NCBI GenBank assembly: GCA_009380095.1
Contig: WHSL01000027.1
Span: 1 to 40,163 of the forward strand
DNA from: Streptosporangiales bacterium
GTDB taxonomy: Bacteria > Actinomycetota > Actinomycetes > Streptosporangiales > Streptosporangiaceae
DNA: 40,163 nt
Direction of reading: 5' to 3'
Every line of letters starts with the position of its first letter. Positions within the stretch are counted from its first letter, which is position 1. Under the pieces are notes generated by a model. That model was given only the letters and a program-made list of their open reading frames with translations. It did not search any database and was not told the origin of the DNA. The translations under genes were made by a program, and so were the position numbers. Positions 31,141 through 38,737 of the stretch are shown piece by piece.

Positions 31141-31803
31141 ATGCCTGAGAGTCCGCCAGGCCACCTGCGCATCGTCCCGGAGGACGCGGGCGGCCGCATC
31201 GCCGCCCGGCGCGTCGAGCTCGGCCTCACCTATGACCGGCTCGCCGAGTTGGCGGGCATGTCCCCGGACTACGTACGCAGGCTGGAGGAGCACCGGACCC
31301 AGGTCTCGCCGAACGCGGTGCTGCGGCTCGCGCGGGCGCTGGGCACCACCGCGGAGGCGCTGCTGGGCGAGGGCACGCTGATCGCGTACGTGCCCGCCGA
31401 CGAGCGGCCGCCGCCCGTACAGCCGCTCGGCGAGGCCGAGTGCCGCCGGCTGCTGGCGCCGGGCGGCATCGCCCGGATCGCGTTCGACACCGAGGCCTGG
31501 CCGGAGGTGCTGCCGGTGGTGTTCGCGATGGCGGGCGGGGTCGTGGTGGTACGGACTTCGTCATCCGGGCCGCTCGCCGCGTTCGCCGGGGGCGAGGTGT
31601 GGTTCGAGACCGATCACCTGGACGAGACCCGGTGCGAGGGGTGGACCGTACGGGTGACCGGCACGGCGGCGCGGATCACCGCGGCCGAGGTGCGCGCGCT
31701 GCGGGAGCGCTCCGGTGAGCGCCCCTGGGCCGGCACCATCCGCGACGCCTACCTGCGCATCCGCGCCACCTCCATCGCCGGCCGCCGCCTCCGCACCGGC
31801 TGA
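31141..31803 (+). CDS. HTH regulator with PNPOx-like domain
   Basis: This 220-aa fusion has an XRE-type helix-turn-helix at about residues 18-75 (IAARRVELGLTYDRLAELAGMSPDYVRRLEE). The C-terminal split-barrel domain is of the pyridoxamine-5'-phosphate-oxidase-like group (about 92-215), with motifs GGIARIAFDTEAWPEVLPV and WTVRVTGTAARI. The C-terminal domain may bind a flavin or sense a ligand. ATG 31141 has GGGAGG at good spacing, so the longer frame from 31096 is rejected. It stands alone, convergent with the DUF6282 gene 7 bases away. Confidence 0.87.
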   Translation: MPESPPGHLRIVPEDAGGRIAARRVELGLTYDRLAELAGMSPDYVRRLEEHRTQVSPNAVLRLARALGTTAEALLGEGTLIAYVPADERPPPVQPLGEAECRRLLAPGGIARIAFDTEAWPEVLPVVFAMAGGVVVVRTSSSGPLAAFAGGEVWFETDHLDETRCEGWTVRVTGTAARITAAEVRALRERSGERPWAGTIRDAYLRIRATSIAGRRLRTG

Positions 31804-31810
31804 CCTCGGG

Positions 31811-32644
31811 TCAGGGGGCGACGAGGGCATACGGGTTCTCGCCGGCCATGGCCTGCACCGCGCCGGGGTCGAGGCCCGCGGCCGTCAGCGCCTCCATGAG
31901 CGCCGCGAGACCCTCCACGTGCCCGGGCGCCCCGGCCGCGCCCGCGTCGGAGGAGAGCACGCAGCGCTGTGGCCCCACCTCGGTGATGAAGGCGGCCAGC
32001 TCCTCCGCCGAATGCCCGCCCGAGGTGTACTGCAGCGAGGTGATCTCCGCGTACGCGCCCAACTCGGTGAGCTCGCGGGTCCGCGAGGCGGACAGCCCCG
32101 GGACGATCAGGCCGGGATGGGTGAGCAGCACCCGCCGTACGCCGTGCTCGCGCGCGGCCGTCACCAGCCACCCCACCTCCTCGGCCCCGATGTGCCCGGT
32201 GGCGATCACCGCGTCCGCGGCGGCCACCAGGTCGAGGATCCGCCGCGCGTGCTTCTCCAGCGCCCCCTCCACGGGCGGCAGCGCGTACGCGGCCTCGGGC
32301 GAGGTCGGCGTGCAGACGACCGGGTGCTCCCAGCCCGAGCTGCGCTGCGCGTGCGCGTCCACGGTCGGCATCCAGACCACGCGCCCGCCGAGGTGCAGGC
32401 AGCTCTCCACGGCGTACGGGTTGATGCCGCCGACGGGGGCGTTCAGCACCACGCCCCCGTAGATGGACAGCCCGGTCGCGGCGGAGGCCGCCACCGCCCG
32501 GCCCACGGTCAGCTCGCAGTGCTCCTTGAGGACGCCGCCCGCGTACCCGGCGGCGGCGAGGTTGCGCGCGGCGGTCAGGTCGTCGGCGGAGCGGGGCCGC
32601 CCGCTGGGCGCGGAGTGCACGTGCACATCGAAGAAGTCCGGCAC
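31811..32644 (-). CDS. DUF6282-type metal-dependent hydrolase
   Basis: This 277-aa amidohydrolase-like protein has N-terminal metal motif FDVHVHSAP (His8, His10), KEHCE near 40, GHIGAEEVG, LLTHPG and late LSSDAG. This order of His and Asp residues suits a TIM-barrel hydrolase, and the protein resembles the DUF6282 group. GTG 32644 has GGAGG nine bases upstream. It follows the IlvD/Edd dehydratase by 22 bases on the same strand, so it may hydrolyse a lactone or amide in the same pathway. The reaction is unknown. Confidence 0.8.
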   Translation of the reverse strand: MPDFFDVHVHSAPSGRPRSADDLTAARNLAAAGYAGGVLKEHCELTVGRAVAASAATGLSIYGGVVLNAPVGGINPYAVESCLHLGGRVVWMPTVDAHAQRSSGWEHPVVCTPTSPEAAYALPPVEGALEKHARRILDLVAAADAVIATGHIGAEEVGWLVTAAREHGVRRVLLTHPGLIVPGLSASRTRELTELGAYAEITSLQYTSGGHSAEELAAFITEVGPQRCVLSSDAGAAGAPGHVEGLAALMEALTAAGLDPGAVQAMAGENPYALVAP

Positions 32645-32666
32645 TGGCTCTGCCCTCCTGGGGGAT

Positions 32667-34391
32667 TCAGAACTTCGGCTGCTCGTAGGCCTCCACGGGG
32701 TCGCGGCCGCGGAGGAAGTCGAAGTCGGCGCCGCGGTCCGCCTGCTCGACGTGGTCGAGGAAGAGGCGGCCGTAGCCGCGGGTGTAGTGGCGCTCCGGTG
32801 GGGTCCACTCGGCGCGGCGGCGGGCCAGCTCGTCGTCGGAGACCTTCAGCTCGAGTCGCCGTTCGGGCACGTCGAGCTCGATGAGGTCGCCGTCGCGGAC
32901 CAGGGCGAGGGGGCCGCCGACCGCCGACTCGGGGGTCACGTGCAGGACGACGGTGCCGAAGGCGGTGCCGCTCATCCGCCCGTCGGAGATCCGCACCATG
33001 TCCCGTACGCCCTGCTTGAGCAGCTTCTTCGGGATCGGCAGGTTGCCCACCTCGGGCATGCCGGGCCCGCCCACCGGGCCCACGTTCTGCAGCACGAGCA
33101 CCGAGGAGGCGTCCACGTCGAGGTCCGGGTCGTCGATGCGCGCGGAGAGGTCCGCCACGTCGCGGAAGACGAGCGCGCGGCCGGTGTGCGTCATCAGGTC
33201 CTCGCCCGCGGCCGCCTGCTTGATCACCGCGCCGCCGGGGGCGAGGTTGCCGCGCAGCACCGCGGTGCCGCCGTGCGGCAGCACCGGGTCGCTCAGCGGG
33301 CGGATGACGTCGGCGTCCTCGATGCGGGCGTCCGTCACGTTCTCGGCGAGCGTACGGCCGGTGACGGTGAGCTCGTCGCCGTGCAGCAGCGGCAGCAGCT
33401 CGCGCAGCACGCCGGGGATGCCGCCGGCGTTGAACAGCGCCTCCATCTGGTACTTGCCGGCCGGGCGGAGGTTGGCGATCACCGGCGTACGGTGGCTGAT
33501 CTCGTCCCACAGCTCCAGCGGCAGGTCGATGCCGGCGCGGCCCGCGATGGCGGGCAGGTGCACGACCGCGTTGGTGCTGCCGGCGATCGCGCTGAACAAC
33601 GTGACGGCGTTCTCGAAGGACCGCCGGGTGAGGATCCGGGACGGCCGCAGCCCCTCGGCGACCATCTCCACGATCCGCCGCCCGGACCGCTCGGCGAGCC
33701 GGCGCCGCCGGGCGTCCATCGCGGGGATGGCGGCGTTGCCGGGCAGGGCCATGCCGAGCACCTCGGTCATCGCGTTCATGGTGGACGCGGTGCCCATCAC
33801 CATGCAGTGCCCGGGGCTGCGGACGATCCCGTCCTCGAGCGCCTTGTACGTCTCCTCGTCCATCTCACCGGCGCGGTACTCCTGCGTGAGCCGGCGGCAG
33901 TCCGTACAGGCGCCGAGCGTCTCGCCGCGGAACCACCCGTCGAGCATCGGGCCGCCGCTCACCATGATCGACGGGATGTCCGCGGAGATCGCTCCCATCA
34001 GCGCCGCCGGGGTCGTCTTGTCGCAGGCGGCGAGCAGGACGACGCCGTCCAGCGGCTGCCCGCGGATCATCTCCTCGGTGTCCATCGCGGCGAGGTTGCG
34101 CAGCAGCATCGAGGTGGGGCTGAGGAAGATCTCGCCGAGCGAGATGGTGGGGAATTCCATCGGCATGCCGCCGGCCTGCCAGACGCCGCGCTTCACGGAC
34201 TCGGCGATGTCCTTGAAGTGCGCGTGGCAGTTGTTCAGCTCGGACCACGTGTTGCAGATCCCGATCACCGGCTTGCGCAGCGACTCCTCGTCGAAACCCA
34301 TCGCCTTGGTGAAGGCCCGGTGCTGGAAGCCCGGGAGCCCCGGGTCCCCGAAGAAGGCCCGGCTGCGCGCGCCGCCGTCTGAATCCGGCAT
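32667..34391 (-). CDS. IlvD/Edd family dehydratase (pentonate type)
   Basis: This Fe-S dehydratase (574 aa) of the sugar-acid branch includes L-arabinonate and D-xylonate dehydratases. The ligands fit a [2Fe-2S] centre: Cys46 (CNTWSELNNCH), Cys123 (ACDKTTPA, with Lys125 as the carbamylated metal ligand) and Cys196 (GHCMVMGTASTM). The motif CNTWSE separates it from valine/isoleucine-pathway dihydroxyacid dehydratase. The product would be a 2-keto-3-deoxy sugar acid. Start ATG 34391 follows GAGGAG. It is divergent from the TetR-led operon and co-directional with the DUF6282 hydrolase. The lactonase-like amidohydrolase at 6529 could supply its substrate. Confidence 0.9.
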   Translation of the reverse strand: MPDSDGGARSRAFFGDPGLPGFQHRAFTKAMGFDEESLRKPVIGICNTWSELNNCHAHFKDIAESVKRGVWQAGGMPMEFPTISLGEIFLSPTSMLLRNLAAMDTEEMIRGQPLDGVVLLAACDKTTPAALMGAISADIPSIMVSGGPMLDGWFRGETLGACTDCRRLTQEYRAGEMDEETYKALEDGIVRSPGHCMVMGTASTMNAMTEVLGMALPGNAAIPAMDARRRRLAERSGRRIVEMVAEGLRPSRILTRRSFENAVTLFSAIAGSTNAVVHLPAIAGRAGIDLPLELWDEISHRTPVIANLRPAGKYQMEALFNAGGIPGVLRELLPLLHGDELTVTGRTLAENVTDARIEDADVIRPLSDPVLPHGGTAVLRGNLAPGGAVIKQAAAGEDLMTHTGRALVFRDVADLSARIDDPDLDVDASSVLVLQNVGPVGGPGMPEVGNLPIPKKLLKQGVRDMVRISDGRMSGTAFGTVVLHVTPESAVGGPLALVRDGDLIELDVPERRLELKVSDDELARRRAEWTPPERHYTRGYGRLFLDHVEQADRGADFDFLRGRDPVEAYEQPKF

Positions 34392-34480
34392 CCGTTCTCC
34401 TCATGGTCGTCCCTGGGCCGGCAGCCGCGTACGGCCGCGTCCACATGATCACAGGTGACGGACATCGTGCACCAGGGGTC

Positions 34481-34510
34481 TTGACCGGACATAACTCCTC
34501 GAACTACGTT
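34481..34510 (+). promoter_or_regulatory. Promoter of tetR-led operon
   Basis: TTGACC (34481-34486), an 18-base spacer and TACGTT (34505-34510) form a good sigma-70-type promoter. Transcription should begin near 34517-34519. Confidence 0.6.
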
Positions 34511-34518
34511 CAAGCGCC

Positions 34519-35223
34519 ATGGCGAACGAACGTTCGTTCGGTGGATCGGGGAGGGTGGATTTGAGGGCTGACCGGATCTCGCTGGCGCGCAACGTGGCGG
34601 CCAGTGGTGACGCGTACGCCGGCGGGTCGCCGGGCGCGCCGCCGGGGAGCAAGGAGGAGGCGATCGTCGGGGCCGCCATCGAGCTGCTCGGCGAGCGCGG
34701 GTTCCACGGGGCCGGGCTGCGGCAGATCGCGACCCGCGCCGGGGTGAGTCTCGCCAACGTCTACACGTACTTCCCGTCCAAGGCCGACCTGCTGCTCGCC
34801 ATCCTCAAGCGGGCCTGCGCGGACCTGCTCGTCCAGGTGCAGGACTCGGTCCGCGGTGCTGGATCGGGGGCGGACGAGCGGTTCGTCGCGGCCGCCTCCG
34901 CGTACGTACGGTTCTGCGCCACGCGTTCCACCGAGATGTTCATCGCGGACAGCGAGGTCCGCTACCTCGACCCGGAGCGGCGCGAGGAGCTGCTGGTGCA
35001 CCGGGACGCGATCCAGGACGTGTTCGAGCGGATCGTCGCCGACGGTGTCCGCGGCGGGCGCTTCGCGACCCCGTACCCGGACCAGGCCTGCCTCGCCGTG
35101 CTCACCATGTGCAGCGGCGTCGCGCAGTGGTACCGGCCGGACGGCCCGCTCACCGCCGACGCGCTCGCCGAGCGGTTCGCGCACTACGCGCTCGCGCTCG
35201 TGGAGGAGGGCCCGGCACGATGA
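34519..35223 (+). CDS. TetR/AcrR family transcriptional regulator
   Basis: This TetR repressor has its helix-turn-helix at about residues 45-90 (AAIELLGERGFHGAG, then LRQIATRAGVSLANVYTYFPSKADLL) and a helical C-terminal ligand domain. ATG 34519 (234 aa) has no ribosome site but lies where the promoter would start a leaderless message. TTG 34561 has GGAGGG at 5-base spacing and would leave the palindrome untranslated, so the start is uncertain by 14 codons. It is the first gene of a run through MaoC-SCP2, alpha/beta hydrolase and acyl-CoA synthetase with ATGA overlaps. It probably senses an acid or CoA ester of that pathway. Confidence 0.88.
   Translation: MANERSFGGSGRVDLRADRISLARNVAASGDAYAGGSPGAPPGSKEEAIVGAAIELLGERGFHGAGLRQIATRAGVSLANVYTYFPSKADLLLAILKRACADLLVQVQDSVRGAGSGADERFVAAASAYVRFCATRSTEMFIADSEVRYLDPERREELLVHRDAIQDVFERIVADGVRGGRFATPYPDQACLAVLTMCSGVAQWYRPDGPLTADALAERFAHYALALVEEGPAR
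34523..34540. promoter_or_regulatory. Perfect palindromic TetR operator
   Basis: CGAACGAACGTTCGTTCG is an exact 18-base palindrome placed just after the predicted transcription start. It matches the general form of TetR-family sites in actinomycetes and is probably bound by the regulator it precedes or overlaps. Confidence 0.7.
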
Positions 35224-36104
35224 CGCCCGGCCCGACGACGACCGTGACCGCGGCCCAGGCGGTCACCGGCCGGTACTTCGAGGACTATCGCCTCGGCGAG
35301 GTGATCACCAGCGGCGGCCGTACCGTCAGCGCCGCCGACATCGCCGCCTTCATCGAGCTGGCGGGGGACCGCGACCCCATCCACACCGACCCCGCGTCCG
35401 CCCGCGTCGCCGGGTTCCCGGGGGTGATCGCGCCCGGCCCGATGGCCACGGCGATCTTCTTCGGCCTGCTGTACGACACCGGGCTGGCGCGCGGCACCAC
35501 GCTGGCCGCCCTGGACACGCACTGGACGTACCGCCGCCCCGTCGTCGCCGGCAGCACGCTGCGCTTCGCCATGACGATCACCCGGCGGCGCCGCGCGTCG
35601 GCCGGCGACCGGGGTGTCTTGAACCGCGCCATCGACCTGTACGACCAGGACGGCATCGTCGGCACCGGCACCAGCGCGGGGCTGGTCCGCTGCCGGGACG
35701 CCGAGGCCTCGGCGGGCGAGTACGCCGCCGACCCCTGCTCCCCGGCCTGGACCGAGCGGCTCGCCGAGCTGCTCAACGGGCGGCCCGCGTTCGTGGACTC
35801 CGCCGCCTCCTTCGACGGGGTGATCGGCCTGGCCTGCGGGGACGTACGGACCCAGCTCAAGATCTACCGCGGGCGGGTGATCGACCACGGCCGCTGGACG
35901 CCGGACGGCCCCGACTTCACCGTGGGCGGCGACGAGCTGGCGTGGGCCGAGCTGGCCACCGCGCCGGTCAACGACTACCTGCGCCGCGTCATGACCGGGC
36001 GGTTCTCCGCCACTGGGAACGGCTACACCTATCAGCGGCTCACCAAGACGCTCGTGCTGATGTGGGACGCGATCCGCGACCTGACGGCGGGGGAGGGCGG
36101 ATGA
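35220..36104 (+). CDS. MaoC hydratase domain fused to SCP2-like domain
   Basis: This 294-aa protein has an N-terminal MaoC hot-dog domain (about 15-160: FEDYRLGEVITSGGRTVSAADI, then LAGDRDPIHTDP with the hydratase Asp/His signature, and GVIAPGPMATAIFF). A C-terminal segment (about 195-290) looks like a sterol-carrier-protein-2 domain, with LKIYRGRVIDHG, DFTVGGDELAWAELA and GRFSATGN. Such a fusion recalls the hydratase-2 plus SCP2 part of eukaryotic MFE-2. It would hydrate an enoyl-CoA with a hydrophobic tail. It overlaps the TetR stop and the next ATG. The SCP2 assignment is by pattern. Confidence 0.75.
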   Translation: MTPGPTTTVTAAQAVTGRYFEDYRLGEVITSGGRTVSAADIAAFIELAGDRDPIHTDPASARVAGFPGVIAPGPMATAIFFGLLYDTGLARGTTLAALDTHWTYRRPVVAGSTLRFAMTITRRRRASAGDRGVLNRAIDLYDQDGIVGTGTSAGLVRCRDAEASAGEYAADPCSPAWTERLAELLNGRPAFVDSAASFDGVIGLACGDVRTQLKIYRGRVIDHGRWTPDGPDFTVGGDELAWAELATAPVNDYLRRVMTGRFSATGNGYTYQRLTKTLVLMWDAIRDLTAGEGG

Positions 36105-36919
36105 ACGGGCTCGCCCTGCACCGGGCCGGGTACGTGCCGACCTCGCTCGGCCGCTGCTTCGTCGAGGTCGCGGGCGAGGGCCCCGCCGTACTGCTGCTGC
36201 ACACCGCCGGGCAGTCCGGCGTGCAGTGGGAGGAGACGCTGCGGCGCCTGCCCACGTTCGGCTTCACCGCCGTCGTGCCTGATCTGCCCGGGCACGGCCG
36301 GTCCGACCCGGCTCGCGGCGGTCCGGTCGAGGACGTCGACGGCTACCGGCGGGCCTGCGAGGAGATCGCCGCCGGCCTCGGGCTGGAGTGCTTCTACGTG
36401 GCAGGCGTTTCGGTGGGCGGAAAGCTCGCGCTGGACTTCGCCGTGCACGGTGACGGCCGCGTTCTCGGCGTGGTGGCGTGTGGGGCCGAGGCGTACAACC
36501 GCAAGCAGTCGGCGTCCGGACTGCGCCGTGCCCGGGAGGGCTCGGCCTCGCCGAGCGCCGCGGAGCGCACCTACTACGGCACGCTGGCCTCGGTCGGCTC
36601 GTCGGTGCCCGCGGACCGGGCCGAGCTCATCGCCGCCCGGCACCGCCGCGAGGATCCGCTCGTCACCGCCACCGACCTGGGCGCCTGGGCCGTGCACGAC
36701 CTGCGCGGCCGGCTCGGAAAGGTGCGCTGCCCGGTCCACCTGGTGGCCGGCGCCGAGGACTTCTGGATCGACCTGGACGACGTACGGGCCACCGCCGCGG
36801 AGATCCCCGGCGCGCGGGTCACCGTGCTCGACGGGGTCGGCCACTACCCGATGGAAGAACTCCCCGACTTTCCGGAGCGGCTCGCCGCCTGGCTGCGTGA
36901 GCTGGAGGAGGCTCGATGA
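36101..36919 (+). CDS. Alpha/beta hydrolase
   Basis: This 272-aa alpha/beta hydrolase has its nucleophile at Ser104 in GVSVGG, the acid at about Asp220 (AGAEDFW) and the histidine at about 248 (GVGHYPME). The oxyanion region is LLLHTAGQSG. It resembles C-C bond or ester hydrolases of catabolic operons. Both ends overlap its neighbours (ATGA), so it is translated with MaoC-SCP2 and the acyl-CoA synthetase. It may release a free acid that the synthetase then activates. Confidence 0.9.
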   Translation: MNGLALHRAGYVPTSLGRCFVEVAGEGPAVLLLHTAGQSGVQWEETLRRLPTFGFTAVVPDLPGHGRSDPARGGPVEDVDGYRRACEEIAAGLGLECFYVAGVSVGGKLALDFAVHGDGRVLGVVACGAEAYNRKQSASGLRRAREGSASPSAAERTYYGTLASVGSSVPADRAELIAARHRREDPLVTATDLGAWAVHDLRGRLGKVRCPVHLVAGAEDFWIDLDDVRATAAEIPGARVTVLDGVGHYPMEELPDFPERLAAWLRELEEAR

Positions 36920-38697
36920 CCGCAGAACCCACCACCGCAGCGACGTCCCTCACCGCGCTGCTCGCCGAGCGGGCCGCGGCCACACCCGACGCCATCGCCG
37001 TGATCGAGACCGCCGCGATCGAGGGCGCCCGGTCCGAGGGCGCCGGGTCCGAGAGGGCAGGGTCCGAGAGGGCAGGGTCCGAAGACGTGGGCAGCCGCCG
37101 GCTCAGTTACGCGGGTCTGCGCGCCACCTCCGAGGCCCTCGCCGCGCGGCTGCACAGCGAAGGCGTCCGCGCCGGCGACTGCGTGGCGGTCTGGCTGCCG
37201 AACTGGCTGGACGCGCTGGTCTGGCAGTTCGCCGTGGCCCGCCTCGGCGCCTCGGTGCTCGGCGTGAACACCCGCTACAACGTGCACGAGCTGGTCCACC
37301 TCGTCACCGTGGCCCGCCCGGTCTGCGTGGCGCTGCCGGACGACTTCCACGGCATCGACTTCCGCGGGAGGCTGCGCGAGGCGCTGGACACCGCGAAGCC
37401 GGAGACCACGGCGCTCGTCGCGGTGGTCGCCCAGAACCGCGCCCCCGACCCGGCAGGGTTCGATCTAGGCGGTGGCGCCTTCGTCCACCGCACGGCCGAC
37501 GGCCTCGGCACCCCGGGTACCGGAGCGACGGCGCCGACGGGAGCGCCGGCATCCGCCGGGACACCCGCGGCCGCGGCGCCGCCGCCGCCGCTGCCGGATC
37601 CGGCGGCGATCGTCAACTACTTCACGACCTCCGGCTCCACCGGGAACCCCAAGCTCGCCGGCCACGACCAGGCCGCCGTCACCCGGCACGCCGCGGCCGG
37701 CGCGGCCGCGTTCGGCATGACGGAGACCACGCCGGTGATGCTCTGCGTGCTCCCGCTGCTCGGGGTGTTCGGCTTCAACGCCGTCATGGCCACCCTGCAC
37801 GCGGGCGGCACCTGCCTGTTCACCCCGGTCTTCGACCCCGCGCGGACCGTCGCGGACATGGTCACGTACGGCGTCACCCACACGATCGGCGGCGATGACC
37901 TGCACGGCCGGCTGATGGACTCCTGGCGCGAGGACCCGCGCCCGCTGCGCGCCTGGCGCCAGGCCGGCATCGCCGACTTCGCCGGCCGCTCCCCGGCGAT
38001 CGCCGACTGGGCGCAGACCGAGTTCGGCGTGCCGGTCCGCGGCGTGTACGGGTCCTCGGAAGTGTTCGCGCTGACGGCGGTGCGAGGCCCGGACCTGTCC
38101 CCGGCCGATCGCGTACGCGGCGGCGGCCGTCCCGTGGACGCCGGCATCGAGGTCCGCGCCTGCGACCCGGTCAGCGGCGCGGTCCTCGCCCCGGGTGAGC
38201 AGGGCGAGCTACAGTTCCGCGGCTACAACGTGCTGCCCGGCTATCTGCGCAACCCCGAGGCGAACGCGGCCGTGTTCACCGAGGACGGCTGGTTCCGCAG
38301 CGGCGACCTCGGCAGCGTCGACGACCCCGGGACCGGCACGTTCACCTACGTCTGCCGGATGGGCGACGCGCTGCGGCTGCACGGGTTCCTCACCGAGCCC
38401 GCCGAGATCGAGAACTACCTCGCCGCGCACCCTCAGGTGGCGACGGCGAAGGTCGTCGCCGCCGACCGCGGCGACGGCATGGGAGTCGCGGTCGCGTTCG
38501 TGGTGCCCGCCGACCCGGGCCGCCCGCCCGGCGAGGACGAGCTCATCGCGTACTGCCGCTCCGGCCTGGCCCGGTACAAGGTCCCGAGCCGGGTGGTGCC
38601 GCTGGACGCCTTCCCCACCACGGCGGGCACCAACGGCACCAAGATCAGGACCGCCGAACTACGGCGGCGCGCCACCGAACTGCTGACCGACGCCTGA
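36916..38697 (+). CDS. AMP-binding acyl-CoA synthetase/ligase
   Basis: This 593-aa adenylate-forming enzyme has its phosphate loop at FTTSGSTGNPKL (about 236-247), the A5-like GVYGSSEV, the A7 motif GWFRSGDLG and C-terminal Lys576 in NGTKIRTAEL as the probable adenylation lysine. It would activate a carboxylic acid to its CoA ester. The N-terminal domain carries five EGAGS-type pentapeptides (about 36-60), and an Ala/Pro-rich linker is at 200-228; both look like inserted flexible loops. It overlaps the hydrolase stop, and the MHS transporter follows after 40 bases. The acid is unknown. Confidence 0.9.
   Translation: MTAEPTTAATSLTALLAERAAATPDAIAVIETAAIEGARSEGAGSERAGSERAGSEDVGSRRLSYAGLRATSEALAARLHSEGVRAGDCVAVWLPNWLDALVWQFAVARLGASVLGVNTRYNVHELVHLVTVARPVCVALPDDFHGIDFRGRLREALDTAKPETTALVAVVAQNRAPDPAGFDLGGGAFVHRTADGLGTPGTGATAPTGAPASAGTPAAAAPPPPLPDPAAIVNYFTTSGSTGNPKLAGHDQAAVTRHAAAGAAAFGMTETTPVMLCVLPLLGVFGFNAVMATLHAGGTCLFTPVFDPARTVADMVTYGVTHTIGGDDLHGRLMDSWREDPRPLRAWRQAGIADFAGRSPAIADWAQTEFGVPVRGVYGSSEVFALTAVRGPDLSPADRVRGGGRPVDAGIEVRACDPVSGAVLAPGEQGELQFRGYNVLPGYLRNPEANAAVFTEDGWFRSGDLGSVDDPGTGTFTYVCRMGDALRLHGFLTEPAEIENYLAAHPQVATAKVVAADRGDGMGVAVAFVVPADPGRPPGEDELIAYCRSGLARYKVPSRVVPLDAFPTTAGTNGTKIRTAELRRRATELLTDA
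37021..37095 (+). repeat. 15-base tandem repeat encoding five pentapeptides
   Basis: Five 15-base units code for EGARS, EGAGS, ERAGS, ERAGS and EDVGS inside the acyl-CoA synthetase. Two units are identical, which suggests recent expansion. Confidence 0.85.
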
Positions 38698-38737
38698 GCG
38701 AGACCCAGTCCCTTCGCCCCCTCGATGGGAGCCCTCG

